From the NCBI GenBank assembly GCA_963813485.1, contig CAWEZE010000011.1, positions 62,001 through 126,000 of the forward strand: DNA of 64,000 bases, given 5' to 3'. Position 1 is the stretch's first letter, and each line of letters opens with the position of its first letter. The position numbers and the translations under genes were made by a program. The stretch comes from DASQUK01 sp963813485 (GTDB lineage Bacteria; Actinomycetota; Acidimicrobiia; Acidimicrobiales; VFJN01). Shown piece after piece: positions 1-9,002 of the stretch. The notes under the pieces were generated by a model. The model was given only the letters and a program-made list of their open reading frames with translations. It was not told where the DNA came from and did no database searches.

Positions 1-306
1 GTCCACGGCGATCTCACGATGATCCAGATCACGGTCGACCCTGCGGCGGTGGGCCCCACCGAGGTCGAGATCAACATCGCCGGCCACGACGGCAGCCCCA
101 TCGACCCCGAGGAGGTGACCGCGTCGCTCAGCCTTCCGGAGCGCGACATCGGCCCGTTGGACCTGACCCTCCAGCCGATCGGGCCCGGCCAGTACGTCGC
201 CCAGGGCGCCCAGATTCCGTTCTCGGGCACCTGGGAGCTGGAGGTCGTGGCCCGCACCACCGACATCGACCAGGACCGGGTGATCACCGAGGTCCCGGTC
301 CCCTGA
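1..306 (+). CDS. C-terminal end of a CopC/CopD- or FixH-like copper-resistance protein (5' truncated by window edge)
   Basis: The frame is open from base 1, so the start lies outside the window. The visible ~101 residues form a beta-rich module ending in a GQYVAQGAQIPFSGTWELEV stretch followed by a TEVPVP terminus. This resembles the periplasmic module at the end of CopC-CopD fusion proteins and YtkA/FixH-type domains in Gram-positive copper operons. No metal ligands can be assigned in the fragment. A ycnI-type gene follows 35 nt downstream on the same strand, the usual partner in copper loci, which supports a copper-related envelope role. The assignment is by pattern and context only. Confidence 0.6.
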   Translation, partial: VHGDLTMIQITVDPAAVGPTEVEINIAGHDGSPIDPEEVTASLSLPERDIGPLDLTLQPIGPGQYVAQGAQIPFSGTWELEVVARTTDIDQDRVITEVPVP

Positions 307-341
307 GCCGTACACACCAGCAACCGAAAGGACCAGTCCAC

Positions 342-1690
342 GTGATCCACCGTCGATTGACCCGAGCCCTCGCCGTCGCGGGCCTCGCGATCGTCGTCAC
401 CGCCCCGCTGGCGGATGCGCACGTCACCGTCAACCCCGGCGAGGCGCCCAAGGGCGGATTCGCCAAGCTCGCGTTCCGGGTGCCCAACGAGCGCCCCCGG
501 CAGCGTGAGGGCGACGACCGCGGCGAGCACGCTGCCCATGATGGCGAAGCCGGCCGTCGACCCCAGTGCCCGCTGCGTGCTCAGGATCCCGGACGCCATG
601 CCCGATCGATCCTGGGGGATCGAGCTCATCGCCACGCTCGTAACCGGTGCCACTGCGAGACCGCCCGCACCGCCGACGAGCGCCAGCCCCAGCAGCGTCC
701 ATCCGACGTTGCCACCGATGGTCGCGGCGAGAACGCCGAGGCCCGCCACGATCATCGAGACTCCGATCAGCGTGGGCCGGCGGCCGCCGAGGCGAGCGGT
801 GAACCGGCCGGCGAGGGGAGCCAGCACGATCACCGGCAGCGTCATCGAGATCATCAGGAAGCCGGCGTCCTCTGCGTTGTAGTCGCGGATGTTCTGGAAG
901 TACTGCGTGATCACCAGCAGCGTTCCGTAGATACCGAACAGGACGCAGAAGATGGTGATGATCGCCGTGCTGTAGACCCGGTCGCCGAACACCCGCACGT
1001 CCATCATCGGGTCGGCTACGCGGAGCTCGACGCGGACGAACGTGGCGATGATGACCATGGATCCGAGGAGCAGGGCGAGGATCAACGGTGACCCCCAGCC
1101 GCTGTGCGGGCCTTCGACGAGTGCGTACGTGACGGCGGCGACCCCCGCGACGAAGAGCACCTGCCCCGCCCAGTCGAAACGATGTTCGGTCGGATCGCGC
1201 AACTCGCGGACGAAGAGCAGGGTGAGCGACCACCGCCGGTATGCCGATCACCGGGTTGACCCAGAAGATGCTGCGCCAACCGAACTCGTCGGTGAGCACA
1301 CCGCCGACGGTCGGACCGATGGCCAGACCGACCGCGGCGATGCCGGTCCAGCTCCCGATCGCCTTGGCCTTGGCTGCCGGATCGGTGAAGGCCGCGCCGA
1401 CCAGGGCCAGTGAGGCGACGTTGACGATCGCGGCGCCGGTCCCCTGCAGGCCCCGCGAGATGTTCAGCACCAGCAGCGACGGCGCGAGAGCCGCACCCGA
1501 TCGGATTCGCCAAGCTCGGGTGGGCGCTGACGGTGAGCAGGCGGCCAACACCGGCGGGGTGACGGTCGACAACGCGGCCACGAAGGACGACGTCGACTCC
1601 GCCAACACCCTCGGGATCATCGGCATCGTGGTCGGCGCGCTTGGACTCCTTGTAGGCGGCTTCGCCCTGTTCCGGCGCCGGAGCGCATGA
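342..1690 (+). pseudogene. ycnI: ycnI-type (DUF1775) copper-associated protein, centre replaced by foreign DNA
   Basis: The start is GTG at 342, with a signal peptide of about 26 residues ending in an Ala-Asp-Ala-His cut region. The mature N-terminus begins HVTVNPGEAPKGGFAKLAFR, the hallmark of YcnI proteins, whose N-terminal His binds copper in the family. After residue ~52 the ycnI reading is lost at about 495. The gene's far C-terminus reappears in another frame at about 1519-1690: an Asn/Asp-rich stalk, then one transmembrane helix (GIIGIVVGALGLLVGGFALF) and the RRRSA tail. Between them lies an opposite-strand MFS transporter fragment. About 100 central residues are therefore missing and the gene cannot make a normal product. 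A 17-bp direct repeat (455-471 and 1502-1518) marks the junctions. Confidence 0.8.
496..1500 (-). pseudogene. internal fragment of a 14-TM MFS (DHA2/EmrB-QacA type) transporter inside ycnI
   Basis: Read leftward from about 1500, the sequence runs from TM4 (SRGLQGTGAAIVNVASLAL) through an IGPTVGGVLTDEFGWRSIFW loop. It continues with PMMDVRVFGDRVY and IRDYNAEDAGF stretches and ends in a GFAIMGSVLAAVVALTLPG helix. This is the order expected of drug:proton antiporters of the DHA2 family. TM1-3 and the last helices are absent, and one frameshift at about 1236 breaks the reading. Both ends are cut exactly at the ycnI junctions, so it is a passenger fragment rather than a gene. It may be a true rearrangement or a chimeric assembly join. 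Confidence 0.75.
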
Positions 1691-1873
1691 CCGACGAGCC
1701 GGGAATTCTCGAATACGCCCCGGTATCCGGCGCCGCGACGGCCGCGTGTCGAGGAAGATCAAAATTCTGCGAACCGGCGGGAACAACCGGGACGGGCGAG
1801 CGGTTGCACCCGCCAAGGCCGCGGGGGCGCCGATCCTGTTCCTCCCCCTGTCAGGGTCAGGCAGCCATCGCCG

Positions 1874-2935
1874 TCACCGTCGGACTCCCCCTGCGACGGT
1901 GGCGGCGGCCCCGGCCTTGGTCTCGTTCCCTTGATCGTCGGGCAGCACCAGGCCGATTCCCCACACCACGAGGCCGGCGGAAGCCAACGCCAGCGCCAAG
2001 GCCAAGGTTGTGCCGGCCCGGTCGAGCGACGCATCGAGCACGGTGGGCAGCACCGGCTTCGACAGCACGTCCACACGGAGCACGCCCCATCCCGCAACCG
2101 CGGCGGCGGCCGCCAGCGTCATGGCGGCGAGGGCTCGGCGCCCCATCCGGCGACCCACGGTGATCCCCAGTGCGGCGGCGGCCACTCCCGCCAGCGGCAC
2201 TGCGACCAGTAGGGGGTTCACGCCGCTGCCGGCCGGTGCGTCGGCTCGCTGCGCCCAGCCCACGACTGTGGCCAGCGCGGCTGCCGCCAGGGCCGCCACG
2301 GAGGCCACCATCAGCGGTCGGCGCCGACCGGCGACCGCGATCGCCGCGGCCGCGGCCAGCCCCAGGGCGACCCACGGCAGCGGGTTGACGCCGTCGACCA
2401 GGGCCAGCGTGCCGTTGATGCGCGTGGGGTTGCCGTCGACCTCGATGTCGACCGTCCACGACTTCGTCCACTCCCCGGGCTCGGCGCCGGCCGGTCGCTC
2501 CGACCCCATCCAGTGGATGCGGTGGTCGTGCCAGGCGTAGGCGCCACCGTCCGCCACGGTCTCCCAGTCGGGGTCGGCTTCGGGATCGGCGCTGCCCGGC
2601 ACCTCGGCTACGGCGTCGCGACTGTCGTTCACGTAGGTGGCGGGCGACCGGCGGTTGCGCTGCACCGTGCCGTCGGCACGGAACCGCAGGTAGGGCTCCC
2701 CCTGATAGCCGGTGACCACCACCTGGAGCCCGCGGTCCACGCTCAGCTCCAGGAAGGCGTCGCCGCCCACCACCTCGGCGCGCACGCCGTCAGCCGCGGG
2801 CTCGATGGCATCGACCGTGGAGCGGTAATCCGTCGGTACCGGCGGATCGGCGGCCGCCGGATCGGCCCGCACCAGCGCGACGAGTGCGACCGTGGCGAAG
2901 ACAGCTGCCGCCGCCCCGATCGGCCGCCGGGTCAT
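1874..2935 (-). CDS. secreted/membrane protein of unknown function from a copper-type cluster
   Basis: The start ATG at 2935 was chosen because it begins a clear signal peptide (MTRRPIGAAAAVFATVALVA). A longer upstream reading gives only Arg-rich nonsense. The extracytoplasmic part (about residues 30-180) carries a His-rich AYAWHDHRIHWM motif, which could bind metal. It is followed by five or six Ala/Leu/Val-rich transmembrane segments separated by short loops, with a short cytoplasmic tail ending at residue 353. The start overlaps an alternative-frame stop of the upstream gene (ATGA), suggesting translational coupling. The paired layout with the FixH-like gene and the ycnI locus suggests copper handling, but I know no characterised member. 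Confidence 0.65.
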   Translation of the reverse strand: MTRRPIGAAAAVFATVALVALVRADPAAADPPVPTDYRSTVDAIEPAADGVRAEVVGGDAFLELSVDRGLQVVVTGYQGEPYLRFRADGTVQRNRRSPATYVNDSRDAVAEVPGSADPEADPDWETVADGGAYAWHDHRIHWMGSERPAGAEPGEWTKSWTVDIEVDGNPTRINGTLALVDGVNPLPWVALGLAAAAAIAVAGRRRPLMVASVAALAAAALATVVGWAQRADAPAGSGVNPLLVAVPLAGVAAAALGITVGRRMGRRALAAMTLAAAAAVAGWGVLRVDVLSKPVLPTVLDASLDRAGTTLALALALASAGLVVWGIGLVLPDDQGNETKAGAAATVAGGVRR

Positions 2936-3614
2936 GCCTCGGCCTTCGGTCCCGGGGTGGCGTGCCTCCCGGCGCATCCGACGCCTTGGCCTTGGTACGG
3001 GTCGCCTCCAGCTCCGCGAACTGCGCCTCCTCGCTCGCGGCCTCGCTGCGGTAGCGCCGCACCGTCCGCAGCCCCAGGAAGCCTCCGCCGAAGACCACCA
3101 CCGCGGCGGCGGCGACGAGCCAGATCGGCATCCCGTTGTCCCCACCGTCGCTGGCGGCGGCCCCGCTGGCGCCGGTGTCGTCGTCGGCTGGCGCGAACCC
3201 GCTCTCGCCGCCGTCGCCGGTGGTCCCTGCCGGGGCCTCGACCGCCTGCGTGACCTCGGCGGTGCCCGTCGGGTCGATCGACGTGAAGCGCACCGTCCAC
3301 GAACCGGGCGACCCGAAGTCGACGGGGTTGGCGTAGCGGCCGTCGTCGTCGATCGGCGCCAGCGTGACCGGGGTGAGCTGGGTGCCGTCGCTGCCCACGG
3401 CGGTGGCGGTCACGACGGCGTCGGCGGCGGGTTGTCCGTCGTTCTCCCAGGTGACGCGCACGATGAAGTGCACCGACGTGCCGGCGGGGTGTGCCGCCTC
3501 GAGGGTGATCATCCCCTCGCCCTCTTGCGCCCCGGCGGGCGACCCGAGCAGCAGGCCGGCCGCGGCGGCGAGCGCGGCGACCGTGAAGGCGGTCATGGAC
3601 GAGCGGAGTTTCAT
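2790..3614 (-). CDS. signal-peptide FixH/CopC-like protein with one C-terminal TM helix
   Basis: The start is ATG at 3614. A signal peptide (TVAALAAAAGLLLGSPAGAQ) is followed by an immunoglobulin-like module of about 110 residues resembling FixH/YtkA/CopC domains. A Gly/Asp/Ser-rich linker leads to one transmembrane helix (WLVAAAAVVVFGGGFLG) and a cytoplasmic charged tail. The frame runs 145 nt into the next gene as Arg-rich nonsense. A one-base shift near 2960 would instead end it at 2932, giving an ATGA overlap with the downstream start, so the true end is probably 2932. Its own ATG overlaps the stop of the upstream remnant. Likely an exported partner in copper or redox homeostasis; this is inferred. 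Confidence 0.6.
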   Translation of the reverse strand: MKLRSSMTAFTVAALAAAAGLLLGSPAGAQEGEGMITLEAAHPAGTSVHFIVRVTWENDGQPAADAVVTATAVGSDGTQLTPVTLAPIDDDGRYANPVDFGSPGSWTVRFTSIDPTGTAEVTQAVEAPAGTTGDGGESGFAPADDDTGASGAAASDGGDNGMPIWLVAAAAVVVFGGGFLGLRTVRRYRSEAASEEAQFAELEATRTKAKASDAPGGTPPRDRRPRHDPAADRGGGSCLRHGRTRRAGAGRSGGRRSAGTDGLPLHGRCHRARG

Positions 3615-3790
3615 CGGATGGGTACCTCGAAGCTGAAGACCAACGGCGCGGCCGCCCGTACGGCGGTGACCCCGATGGTCCAGGTGCCGGCCGACGGCAG
3701 TGTCGCGCCGGAGACCGGTACATGGTCGGCGGTCACGGGGGTCACGGGCAACCTGCGCGCGGGTACGCCGGCGGTCGCGGCCGTGACCCG
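3611..3790 (-). pseudogene. C-terminal remnant of a CopC/CopD-like protein
   Basis: The last ~55 codons before the 3614 gene read as a beta-rich tail (PSAGTWTIGVTAVRAAAPLV, then FSFEVPIR). This matches the end of periplasmic modules of CopD-type copper proteins and parallels the fragment at 1-306. The stop overlaps the next start (ATGA), typical of an operon. Upstream, the reading merges without any start into the end of an unrelated TIGR03086-type gene at about 3850. The front of the gene has therefore been deleted and this piece is a stump. The boundary at ~3790 is approximate. Confidence 0.5.
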
Positions 3791-3847
3791 GGACGGGCAG
3801 CGGCGGCCGGCGGGGTCGATAGCGGGGTGCTCCGAGGGGGTGCGGCC

Positions 3848-4420
3848 TACGGGGACCAGTCGGGACGGCGCCCGAACGCGGTGATGAGCCGGTCCTGGGG
3901 ATCGGCAGGGGTGTCGCCGGGTGGGCGCTCGGCGATGGCGCCCACGCTCCGGTAGGTGGCCTCGCGGTCTGCGAACCATGCGGCCAGTGCGTCGACCGAG
4001 CTCGGGGTCGAATCGCCGGTCACCGCCGGTGGCGGCCGCCAGGTCCCAGCCGTGGATCAGGTGGTCGGCGGCGAGCTGGTAGGCGTACTCCTCGGCCGGC
4101 GTGTCGCCGAACGAGAGGTGCACGGTGCGCCCCGCAACCAGGCCGCTGGCGGCGGCGATCATGGCGGCGTCGGCGGAGGCCCGTCCGGCGGCCACCGGAT
4201 CGTCGCCCAACAGGTCCCCCTCGAAGCGGTCGCCCACGTCAGCGATGGTGGCGCCCTCCATCATCGGCACGGTCCAGACGTTTTCGTAGACCACGTGGTT
4301 GACCAGCGCCCGCACGTCCCAGTCCCGGCACGGCGTCGGCGCGTCCCACTGGTCGCCCACCCCGTCCAGCCGCTTCACGAACTCGGCGACAGTGCGCCGG
4401 TGGAGATCGGTCACGTCCAT
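3848..4420 (-). CDS. TIGR03086-type DinB-like metal-binding protein (apparent frameshift)
   Basis: The start ATG at 4420 gives MDVTDLHRRTVAEFVKRLDG, followed by WDAPTPCRDWDVRALVNHV and a conserved ADHLIHGWDLAAATG motif. These are the hallmarks of the TIGR03086/mycothiol-dependent maleylpyruvate isomerase N-terminal fold, in which His residues bind a metal. At about 4003 one extra G breaks the frame. Correcting it restores ALAAWFADREATYRSVGAIA and a stop at 3848 after FGRRPDW, the normal family C-terminus of about 190 residues. The function of most members is unknown; some are thiol S-transferases. The gene is probably intact in the cell if the extra G is a sequencing error. Confidence 0.75.
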
Positions 4421-4455
4421 GTCGTCCTCCTCGTCCAGCTGCGACGATAGATGGC

Positions 4456-5388
4456 GTGAGCACGGCGCACGCCCACGGTCACGGACATTCGCACCGGCCG
4501 CCGGTCGGCGACCGTGCGGCCGCCCGCTACAAGGGGCGGCTGGTGGCGGCGCTGGCATTGCTGAGCGTGGTGACCGTGGTCGAGGTCATCGCCGGCTTCG
4601 CCACCCGATCCCTCGCTCTGGTGTCCGACGCCGGCCACATGCTCACCGACGTCGGCGGGCTGGGCATGGCCCTGGCAGCCATCCATGTGGCCGACCGTTC
4701 GTCGCCCCGCCGGGGACGTACGTTCGGCCTCTACCGCCTGGAGATCCTGGCTGCGCTGGCCAACGCGCTGCTGCTGTTCGGAGTCGCGATCTACGTGCTG
4801 GTCGAGGCCGTGCGGCGCTGGAACGATCCCGCCGACGTGTTGGTCGGGCCCATGCTGGTGGTGGCCGTCGTGGGCCTGGTCGTCAACGTCGTGGCGTTCG
4901 GGCTCCTGCGGGAGGGGTCGAGGGACAGCCTCAACGTCAGGGGCGCCTACCTCGAGGTGATGTCCGATCTACTGGGCTCGCTCGGCGTCATCCTGGCCGC
5001 GGTGGTATTGCAGGTGACGGGCTGGGAATGGGTGGACCCGGCCGTTGGCGTGGCCATCGGGCTCTTCATCCTGCCGCGCGCCTGGCGCCTCGGCGCCCAA
5101 GCGGTGCGGATCCTGGTGCAGGCGGCGCCGGTCGGCACCGACCTGGCCGCGATCGAGACGCAGCTACAGGCCATCGACGGCGTGGTCGACGTCCATGACC
5201 TGCACGTGTGGACGCTGACATCGGAGATGGACGTCGCCTCCGTGCACCTCATGGTGAGGGACGGGACCGACACCCACGGGGTGCTCGACCGGGCTCGGGT
5301 CGTGCTGCGTGACGGCCACGGGATCGGGCACGCCACGCTCCAGGTCGAGCCCGACACCCACAAGGGCTGTGACGAGCTGGCGTGGTGA
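4456..5388 (+). CDS. czcD: CzcD-type cation diffusion facilitator (zinc/cobalt exporter)
   Basis: The start is GTG at 4456 and the product has 310 residues, a normal CDF length. A short His-rich N-terminus (HAHGHGHSH) precedes six transmembrane helices. The TM2 metal-site motif is SDAGHMLTD and the TM5 counterpart is EVMSDLLGS, where the usual first His is Glu. A C-terminal cytoplasmic domain (~210-300) contains VHDLHVWTL, as in ZitB/CzcD dimerisation domains. It would export divalent cations such as Zn or Co in exchange for protons. It starts 35 bp from the divergent TIGR03086-type gene, so promoters must overlap. Its position next to copper genes suggests a metal-homeostasis neighbourhood. 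Confidence 0.92.
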   Translation: MSTAHAHGHGHSHRPPVGDRAAARYKGRLVAALALLSVVTVVEVIAGFATRSLALVSDAGHMLTDVGGLGMALAAIHVADRSSPRRGRTFGLYRLEILAALANALLLFGVAIYVLVEAVRRWNDPADVLVGPMLVVAVVGLVVNVVAFGLLREGSRDSLNVRGAYLEVMSDLLGSLGVILAAVVLQVTGWEWVDPAVGVAIGLFILPRAWRLGAQAVRILVQAAPVGTDLAAIETQLQAIDGVVDVHDLHVWTLTSEMDVASVHLMVRDGTDTHGVLDRARVVLRDGHGIGHATLQVEPDTHKGCDELAW

Positions 5389-5450
5389 GGGCGTAACGGC
5401 CGGGCAGTACTGACAGTGATATCCCCGCCGAGTCCTCCAGGAGATCGCCC

Positions 5451-5603
5451 ATGGCCGGATCCGACGCCAGCTCCGTCGTCACGACCTACGTCAAGGCCTG
5501 GACCAGCGGAGACTTCGATACCGCCCGCTCGACGCTCCGCGACGGCAAGATCGCGACGATCCGGGTCTTCTTCGACGCCCGCCCCCTGGACACGGCCCGG
5601 TAA
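5451..5603 (+). pseudogene. SnoaL/NTF2-like protein reduced to 50 codons by internal deletion
   Basis: A good Shine-Dalgarno (AGGAG at 5439) precedes an ATG whose product opens YVKAWTSGDFDTARSTLRD, the usual N-terminal helix of SnoaL-like (NTF2-fold) proteins. The reading then jumps directly to GKIATIRVFFDARPL, the final beta strand of the same fold. Roughly 70-80 central residues that form the ligand pocket are missing, yet the frame is kept and ends at a normal stop. The product cannot fold as a standard NTF2 barrel, so this is a relic or, less likely, a peptide with a new role. Confidence 0.65.
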
Positions 5604-5628
5604 CCGCCCGCGTCACCGGAGCCGGCCG

Positions 5629-8600
5629 TCAGCCGGTCACGGCGCGGAACACGATCTCGGTGTCCTCGGTGGGCGGGACGCCGAGCTCGTCGAGTTGCCG
5701 AAGACAGGTGTGCATGGCGCGCCGCGCGGCGGCGCGATCGCCGCGCGCGACGTGGGCCGCCACCGCCAAACGATGCGCCGGCTCGGACCACGGCTCGGCC
5801 TCGAGGGCCCGCGACGCCAGGTGCAGCGCCTCGTCGGGGTCGCCGCCGGCGAGCGTGAGCTCCCCGGCCCGCACGGCCCCGGCGACGAACCGGGCGACGA
5901 GGCGGTCGCGATGCGGCAGGGCCCACTCCTCGTAGCCGGCGTCGATCAGGTAAGGACCGCGGTAGATGTCGGTCGCCTGCCGGTAGCCGTCGAGGGCGGC
6001 TGACGGCTCCCCGAGGCTCTCGGCCTGCGCCGCCAGGTCGAGCAGTCGCTCCATCTCCCAGGCATCGACCCGTAACCACTCGTGGCCCGTCAGGCGCAGT
6101 CCCGCCCCCTCGGCCCGCACGAAGCACGACGGCGCCCCCTCGGCGCGGTCGGGCTCCAGCACCGCCAGCAGGTACGACAGCGTGACCCGCAGGTTGCGCA
6201 GCGCCGCCGCCGAGTCCAGGTCCGGCCACAGGGCGCCCGCCAACTCCTCGCGAGTGCCGCCACCCCGGGTCATGAGCAGCAGCAGCAGGGCGCGGACCCG
6301 TTCACGCCGCCAATGGGGATGGTCCACCGGCCGGCCGGCACGCCGCAGCGTCGTCGGGCCCAACAGCCCCAGCTCCAGCGGAGCCGCCGGAATCGTGGGC
6401 AGGGCGTCGAGTAGGGAACGGGCCCACGTCCGGAGCGCCCGCGGCGCGCCCGACCGGTCCGCCACCTGGCGAAGCGCCGGGCGGGCCCCCGGGCCCAGGT
6501 CCTTCACCAGCGCCTCGGCGTCGCTCTGCCCGCCGGCAACCGCCGAGCACGCCAGCTCGGCCCGCCAGCTCAAGGGCAGGAAAGCCCTCGCCGCCGCCCA
6601 GTGCTCGGGGGTGAGGGCCGCGGCGGGCGCCAGGTCGCCGCCCTCCCGGCTGGCGACGAGCGCCTGGGCGAGGGCCAGGCCGGTCTCGTATGCCGGCCCG
6701 AGCTCCAGCTGCGCGAACGGCTCCCGGGTCTCGGGGACCAGCACATACAACAGCGCGATGCGGCGAAGGTGGCCATAGGCCTGGCGCCCCTCGGTGAGCT
6801 TGTGGTCCGTCAGCTGGGCCACGAACAGTTCGGCGGCACCGCGTTCGTCGCCGATGGCCAGCGCCAGCGTCGCCTCGGCCGCCAGCATCGATGCCTGGAG
6901 CGACGGCCGCGGGCTGGGGCCCGCGTGCTGGCGGGCTCGCGCCATGTGCTGTTCGGCGCGCTCGACGTCACCGTCGAGCGCGCAGCGCGCCACCACCATC
7001 GTGTGGGCCAAGGCCAGCAGGTGGTCGTTGCCGGCCGGGGCGAGCTGGGTGAGCATCCGGTCGAGGGCCGCTGCGGCGGCCTCGTGCTCGCCGCAGTGGG
7101 TCAGTGCGTTGACCTGGAGCATGGTCAGCCCGCCCCGCAGCGACGGCCCGGCCTCGGCCACCGCCACCTCGACGCCCCGCCGCGCCGCCTCCGGGAACCC
7201 GAGGGCCAGCAACGCCGTGGCCCTCAGCCACGCCACCTGCGGCGACCAATACGGTCCCAGCGCCCCCGGGTCGATGGCGTCGAGGGCCGCCAGCACCCCG
7301 CGGGCGTCGCCGGCGGTGTCGGCCAGCAGGGCCTGCCCGAGGCCCAGCAGTCCCTGCGCCTCGGGGATCTTGGTGAGCTGGTCGGCGTAGGGAAGCAGCC
7401 GCTCGAGCAGCGCCACGTCCTCCCGCCAGTGGGCGCAGATCGCCAGGTGCTCGACGGCGCTGAGCAGCCCGAGATCGTCGCCCTCCCCGCCCTCGTCGGG
7501 CCCGGCGAAGCGCTGCGCCGCCGACTCGAGCAATTCGACGCCCCGGTCGATGTCGGTGGCGGCGGTCGCGATGCCCGCCAGCAGTTCGCCCTCGGGGGTC
7601 GACCGCACCGCCGCCGGCAGCTCCCGGTGCAGCCGACCGAGCCCCTGCGCCGAAGCCGGGAGCGCGTGCGCCCGGCAGGACGTGCGCAGCGCGACCCGCA
7701 GGTCGTCGTCGGCGCCGGCGCGGATCAGGAGCCCGGCGCCCTGCTGGAGGTCACGGGCAACAAGCGCCCGCCCGGCTCGGCGCTGCGCCTCGGCGACGTC
7801 GTCGGGGTCGAGGATCCCGATGCTCAGCCGCTCCGACCACAGCGGATGGATGGCGTGCCAGCCGCCGTCGTCGCTCGTCACGAGGGGGATGCGGCTCGCG
7901 AGCGTGGCGAGGTCGACCCTCCGATCGAGGATCGCGTCGAGCAGCGCTTGGTCGGCACCCCCGACCGCGGCCACCACCGCCACCGCCCGCTGCTCGGCGT
8001 GCGACAGGTGGGCCAGCACCTCCTCGGCCAGGAAGCCGTCGACGTCGTGGCCCGGGCCCAGCGTGCGCAGCTCGGCGAGCGCCGGCCAGCCGCCGAGATC
8101 GTTCACTCGTTGGAGGGGCACTTCGCGGAGTCGGGCGAAGGACTCCAGCTCGTCGTCGGCGAACGCCAGCTCGGACTCGTCGATGCGAGCGAGCCACCCC
8201 TGGGCGGCGACGCGGGACAGGGGGACGGGTGGCTCATGGCGGCCGGCGAGCACCATGTGGCCGTTGGTGGGCAGTGCGTCCACCAGGGTGGCCAGCAGTC
8301 CGGCCGCGGGCGAGTCGGCCGGGACCTCGTGCACGTCGTCGAGCACGAGGCACACCTGGCGGGGAGCGTTGCGCCACACGCTGTCGGCCAGGGCGGCTCC
8401 CAGCTCGGTGGGGCCCACGTCACCCTGCTCGTGGAGGCGGGGCACGTCGGTACGCAGGGCGTTGGCCAGCCCGTCGGCAAGCGTACGATGGTCGCCGTCG
8501 CCGGCATCGCAGCCGAGCCAGTGGTCGTCGCCCCGGGGTGCCAGGGCGTTCTCGTCGATCGCCTGGACCAGCAGCGACGACTTACCGAACCCGGCACCGG

Positions 8601-8751
8601 CGGCGAGCACCGTGACGCGCCGCTCCCACCGCTGGTGCATGCGCTGCAGCAGCAGGGATCGCCGGATCAGCGGGCGACCCGGCCGGGGCGGCGCGAAGCG
8701 GTAAGGCCTCGACACGGGCCGCAACTCTAGTGACGAGGCAGGGGTTCCCAC
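5629..8751 (-). CDS. large MalT-like ATPase regulator with C-terminal BTAD DNA-binding module
   Basis: 1040 residues from a GTG at 8751; another GTG at 8715 is possible. The N-terminal NTPase domain has a Walker A motif GAGFGKSS (~50-60) and a Walker B-like VCLVLDDVHE (~135), as in MalT/LuxR-family STAND ATPases. A long TPR-like helical repeat region follows (~320-780). The C-terminus (~800-1040) starts LELGLLGPTTLRR and includes a winged helix (TREELAGALWPD) plus a bacterial transcriptional activation domain ending with YRGPYLIDAGYEEWALPHRD. Domain order is reversed relative to AfsR/SARP proteins, but this order is known in actinobacteria. It is likely a signal-sensing transcription activator; its target is not evident. 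Confidence 0.88.
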   Translation of the reverse strand: MGTPASSLELRPVSRPYRFAPPRPGRPLIRRSLLLQRMHQRWERRVTVLAAGAGFGKSSLLVQAIDENALAPRGDDHWLGCDAGDGDHRTLADGLANALRTDVPRLHEQGDVGPTELGAALADSVWRNAPRQVCLVLDDVHEVPADSPAAGLLATLVDALPTNGHMVLAGRHEPPVPLSRVAAQGWLARIDESELAFADDELESFARLREVPLQRVNDLGGWPALAELRTLGPGHDVDGFLAEEVLAHLSHAEQRAVAVVAAVGGADQALLDAILDRRVDLATLASRIPLVTSDDGGWHAIHPLWSERLSIGILDPDDVAEAQRRAGRALVARDLQQGAGLLIRAGADDDLRVALRTSCRAHALPASAQGLGRLHRELPAAVRSTPEGELLAGIATAATDIDRGVELLESAAQRFAGPDEGGEGDDLGLLSAVEHLAICAHWREDVALLERLLPYADQLTKIPEAQGLLGLGQALLADTAGDARGVLAALDAIDPGALGPYWSPQVAWLRATALLALGFPEAARRGVEVAVAEAGPSLRGGLTMLQVNALTHCGEHEAAAAALDRMLTQLAPAGNDHLLALAHTMVVARCALDGDVERAEQHMARARQHAGPSPRPSLQASMLAAEATLALAIGDERGAAELFVAQLTDHKLTEGRQAYGHLRRIALLYVLVPETREPFAQLELGPAYETGLALAQALVASREGGDLAPAAALTPEHWAAARAFLPLSWRAELACSAVAGGQSDAEALVKDLGPGARPALRQVADRSGAPRALRTWARSLLDALPTIPAAPLELGLLGPTTLRRAGRPVDHPHWRRERVRALLLLLMTRGGGTREELAGALWPDLDSAAALRNLRVTLSYLLAVLEPDRAEGAPSCFVRAEGAGLRLTGHEWLRVDAWEMERLLDLAAQAESLGEPSAALDGYRQATDIYRGPYLIDAGYEEWALPHRDRLVARFVAGAVRAGELTLAGGDPDEALHLASRALEAEPWSEPAHRLAVAAHVARGDRAAARRAMHTCLRQLDELGVPPTEDTEIVFRAVTG

Positions 8752-9002
8752 CCACGGACGGCCGGGGCGACTAACGCCGGGCTGATCAGCCCGTGTTCGA
8801 GTGCGGCGGCGACCCGAGCACCCGCTTCGCGCTTACGCCGGAGAGTGCCCGGGACGAAGGTCAGGCCGTGTCCCTCACGGTCGTGAGGGACGGTCGCTTG
8901 GCGGGCGATCGACCCTCGCGGGCGGGCCGTGCGGGGCACGGCCGCTCAACCAGAGCGCGGCCGGTGTCGCTCCCCTGGCACCGGCCGCCGGCTAGTGCCG
9001 CA
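8752..9002. promoter_or_regulatory. intergenic region with two strong palindromes upstream of the MalT/BTAD gene
   Basis: No convincing gene lies here. CGGGCTGATCAGCCCG at 8778-8793 is a perfect 16-bp palindrome 27 bp upstream of the regulator's start and could be an operator. A second inverted repeat at 8870-8891 has 9-bp arms (TCCCTCAC plus one flanking pair) around GGTC, forming a strong hairpin. It has no T-tract, so it is a weak terminator candidate for the downstream chelatase-like gene's region or another operator. Confidence 0.4.

Noticed and set aside
1687..2163. Plus-strand ORF of 158 codons after ycnI
   Set aside because: Arg/Pro-rich shadow of the minus-strand membrane protein; no family features.
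8727..8939. 70-codon minus-strand ORF overlapping the MalT/BTAD start
   Set aside because: No motif, overlaps two strong palindromes and the regulator's start region.
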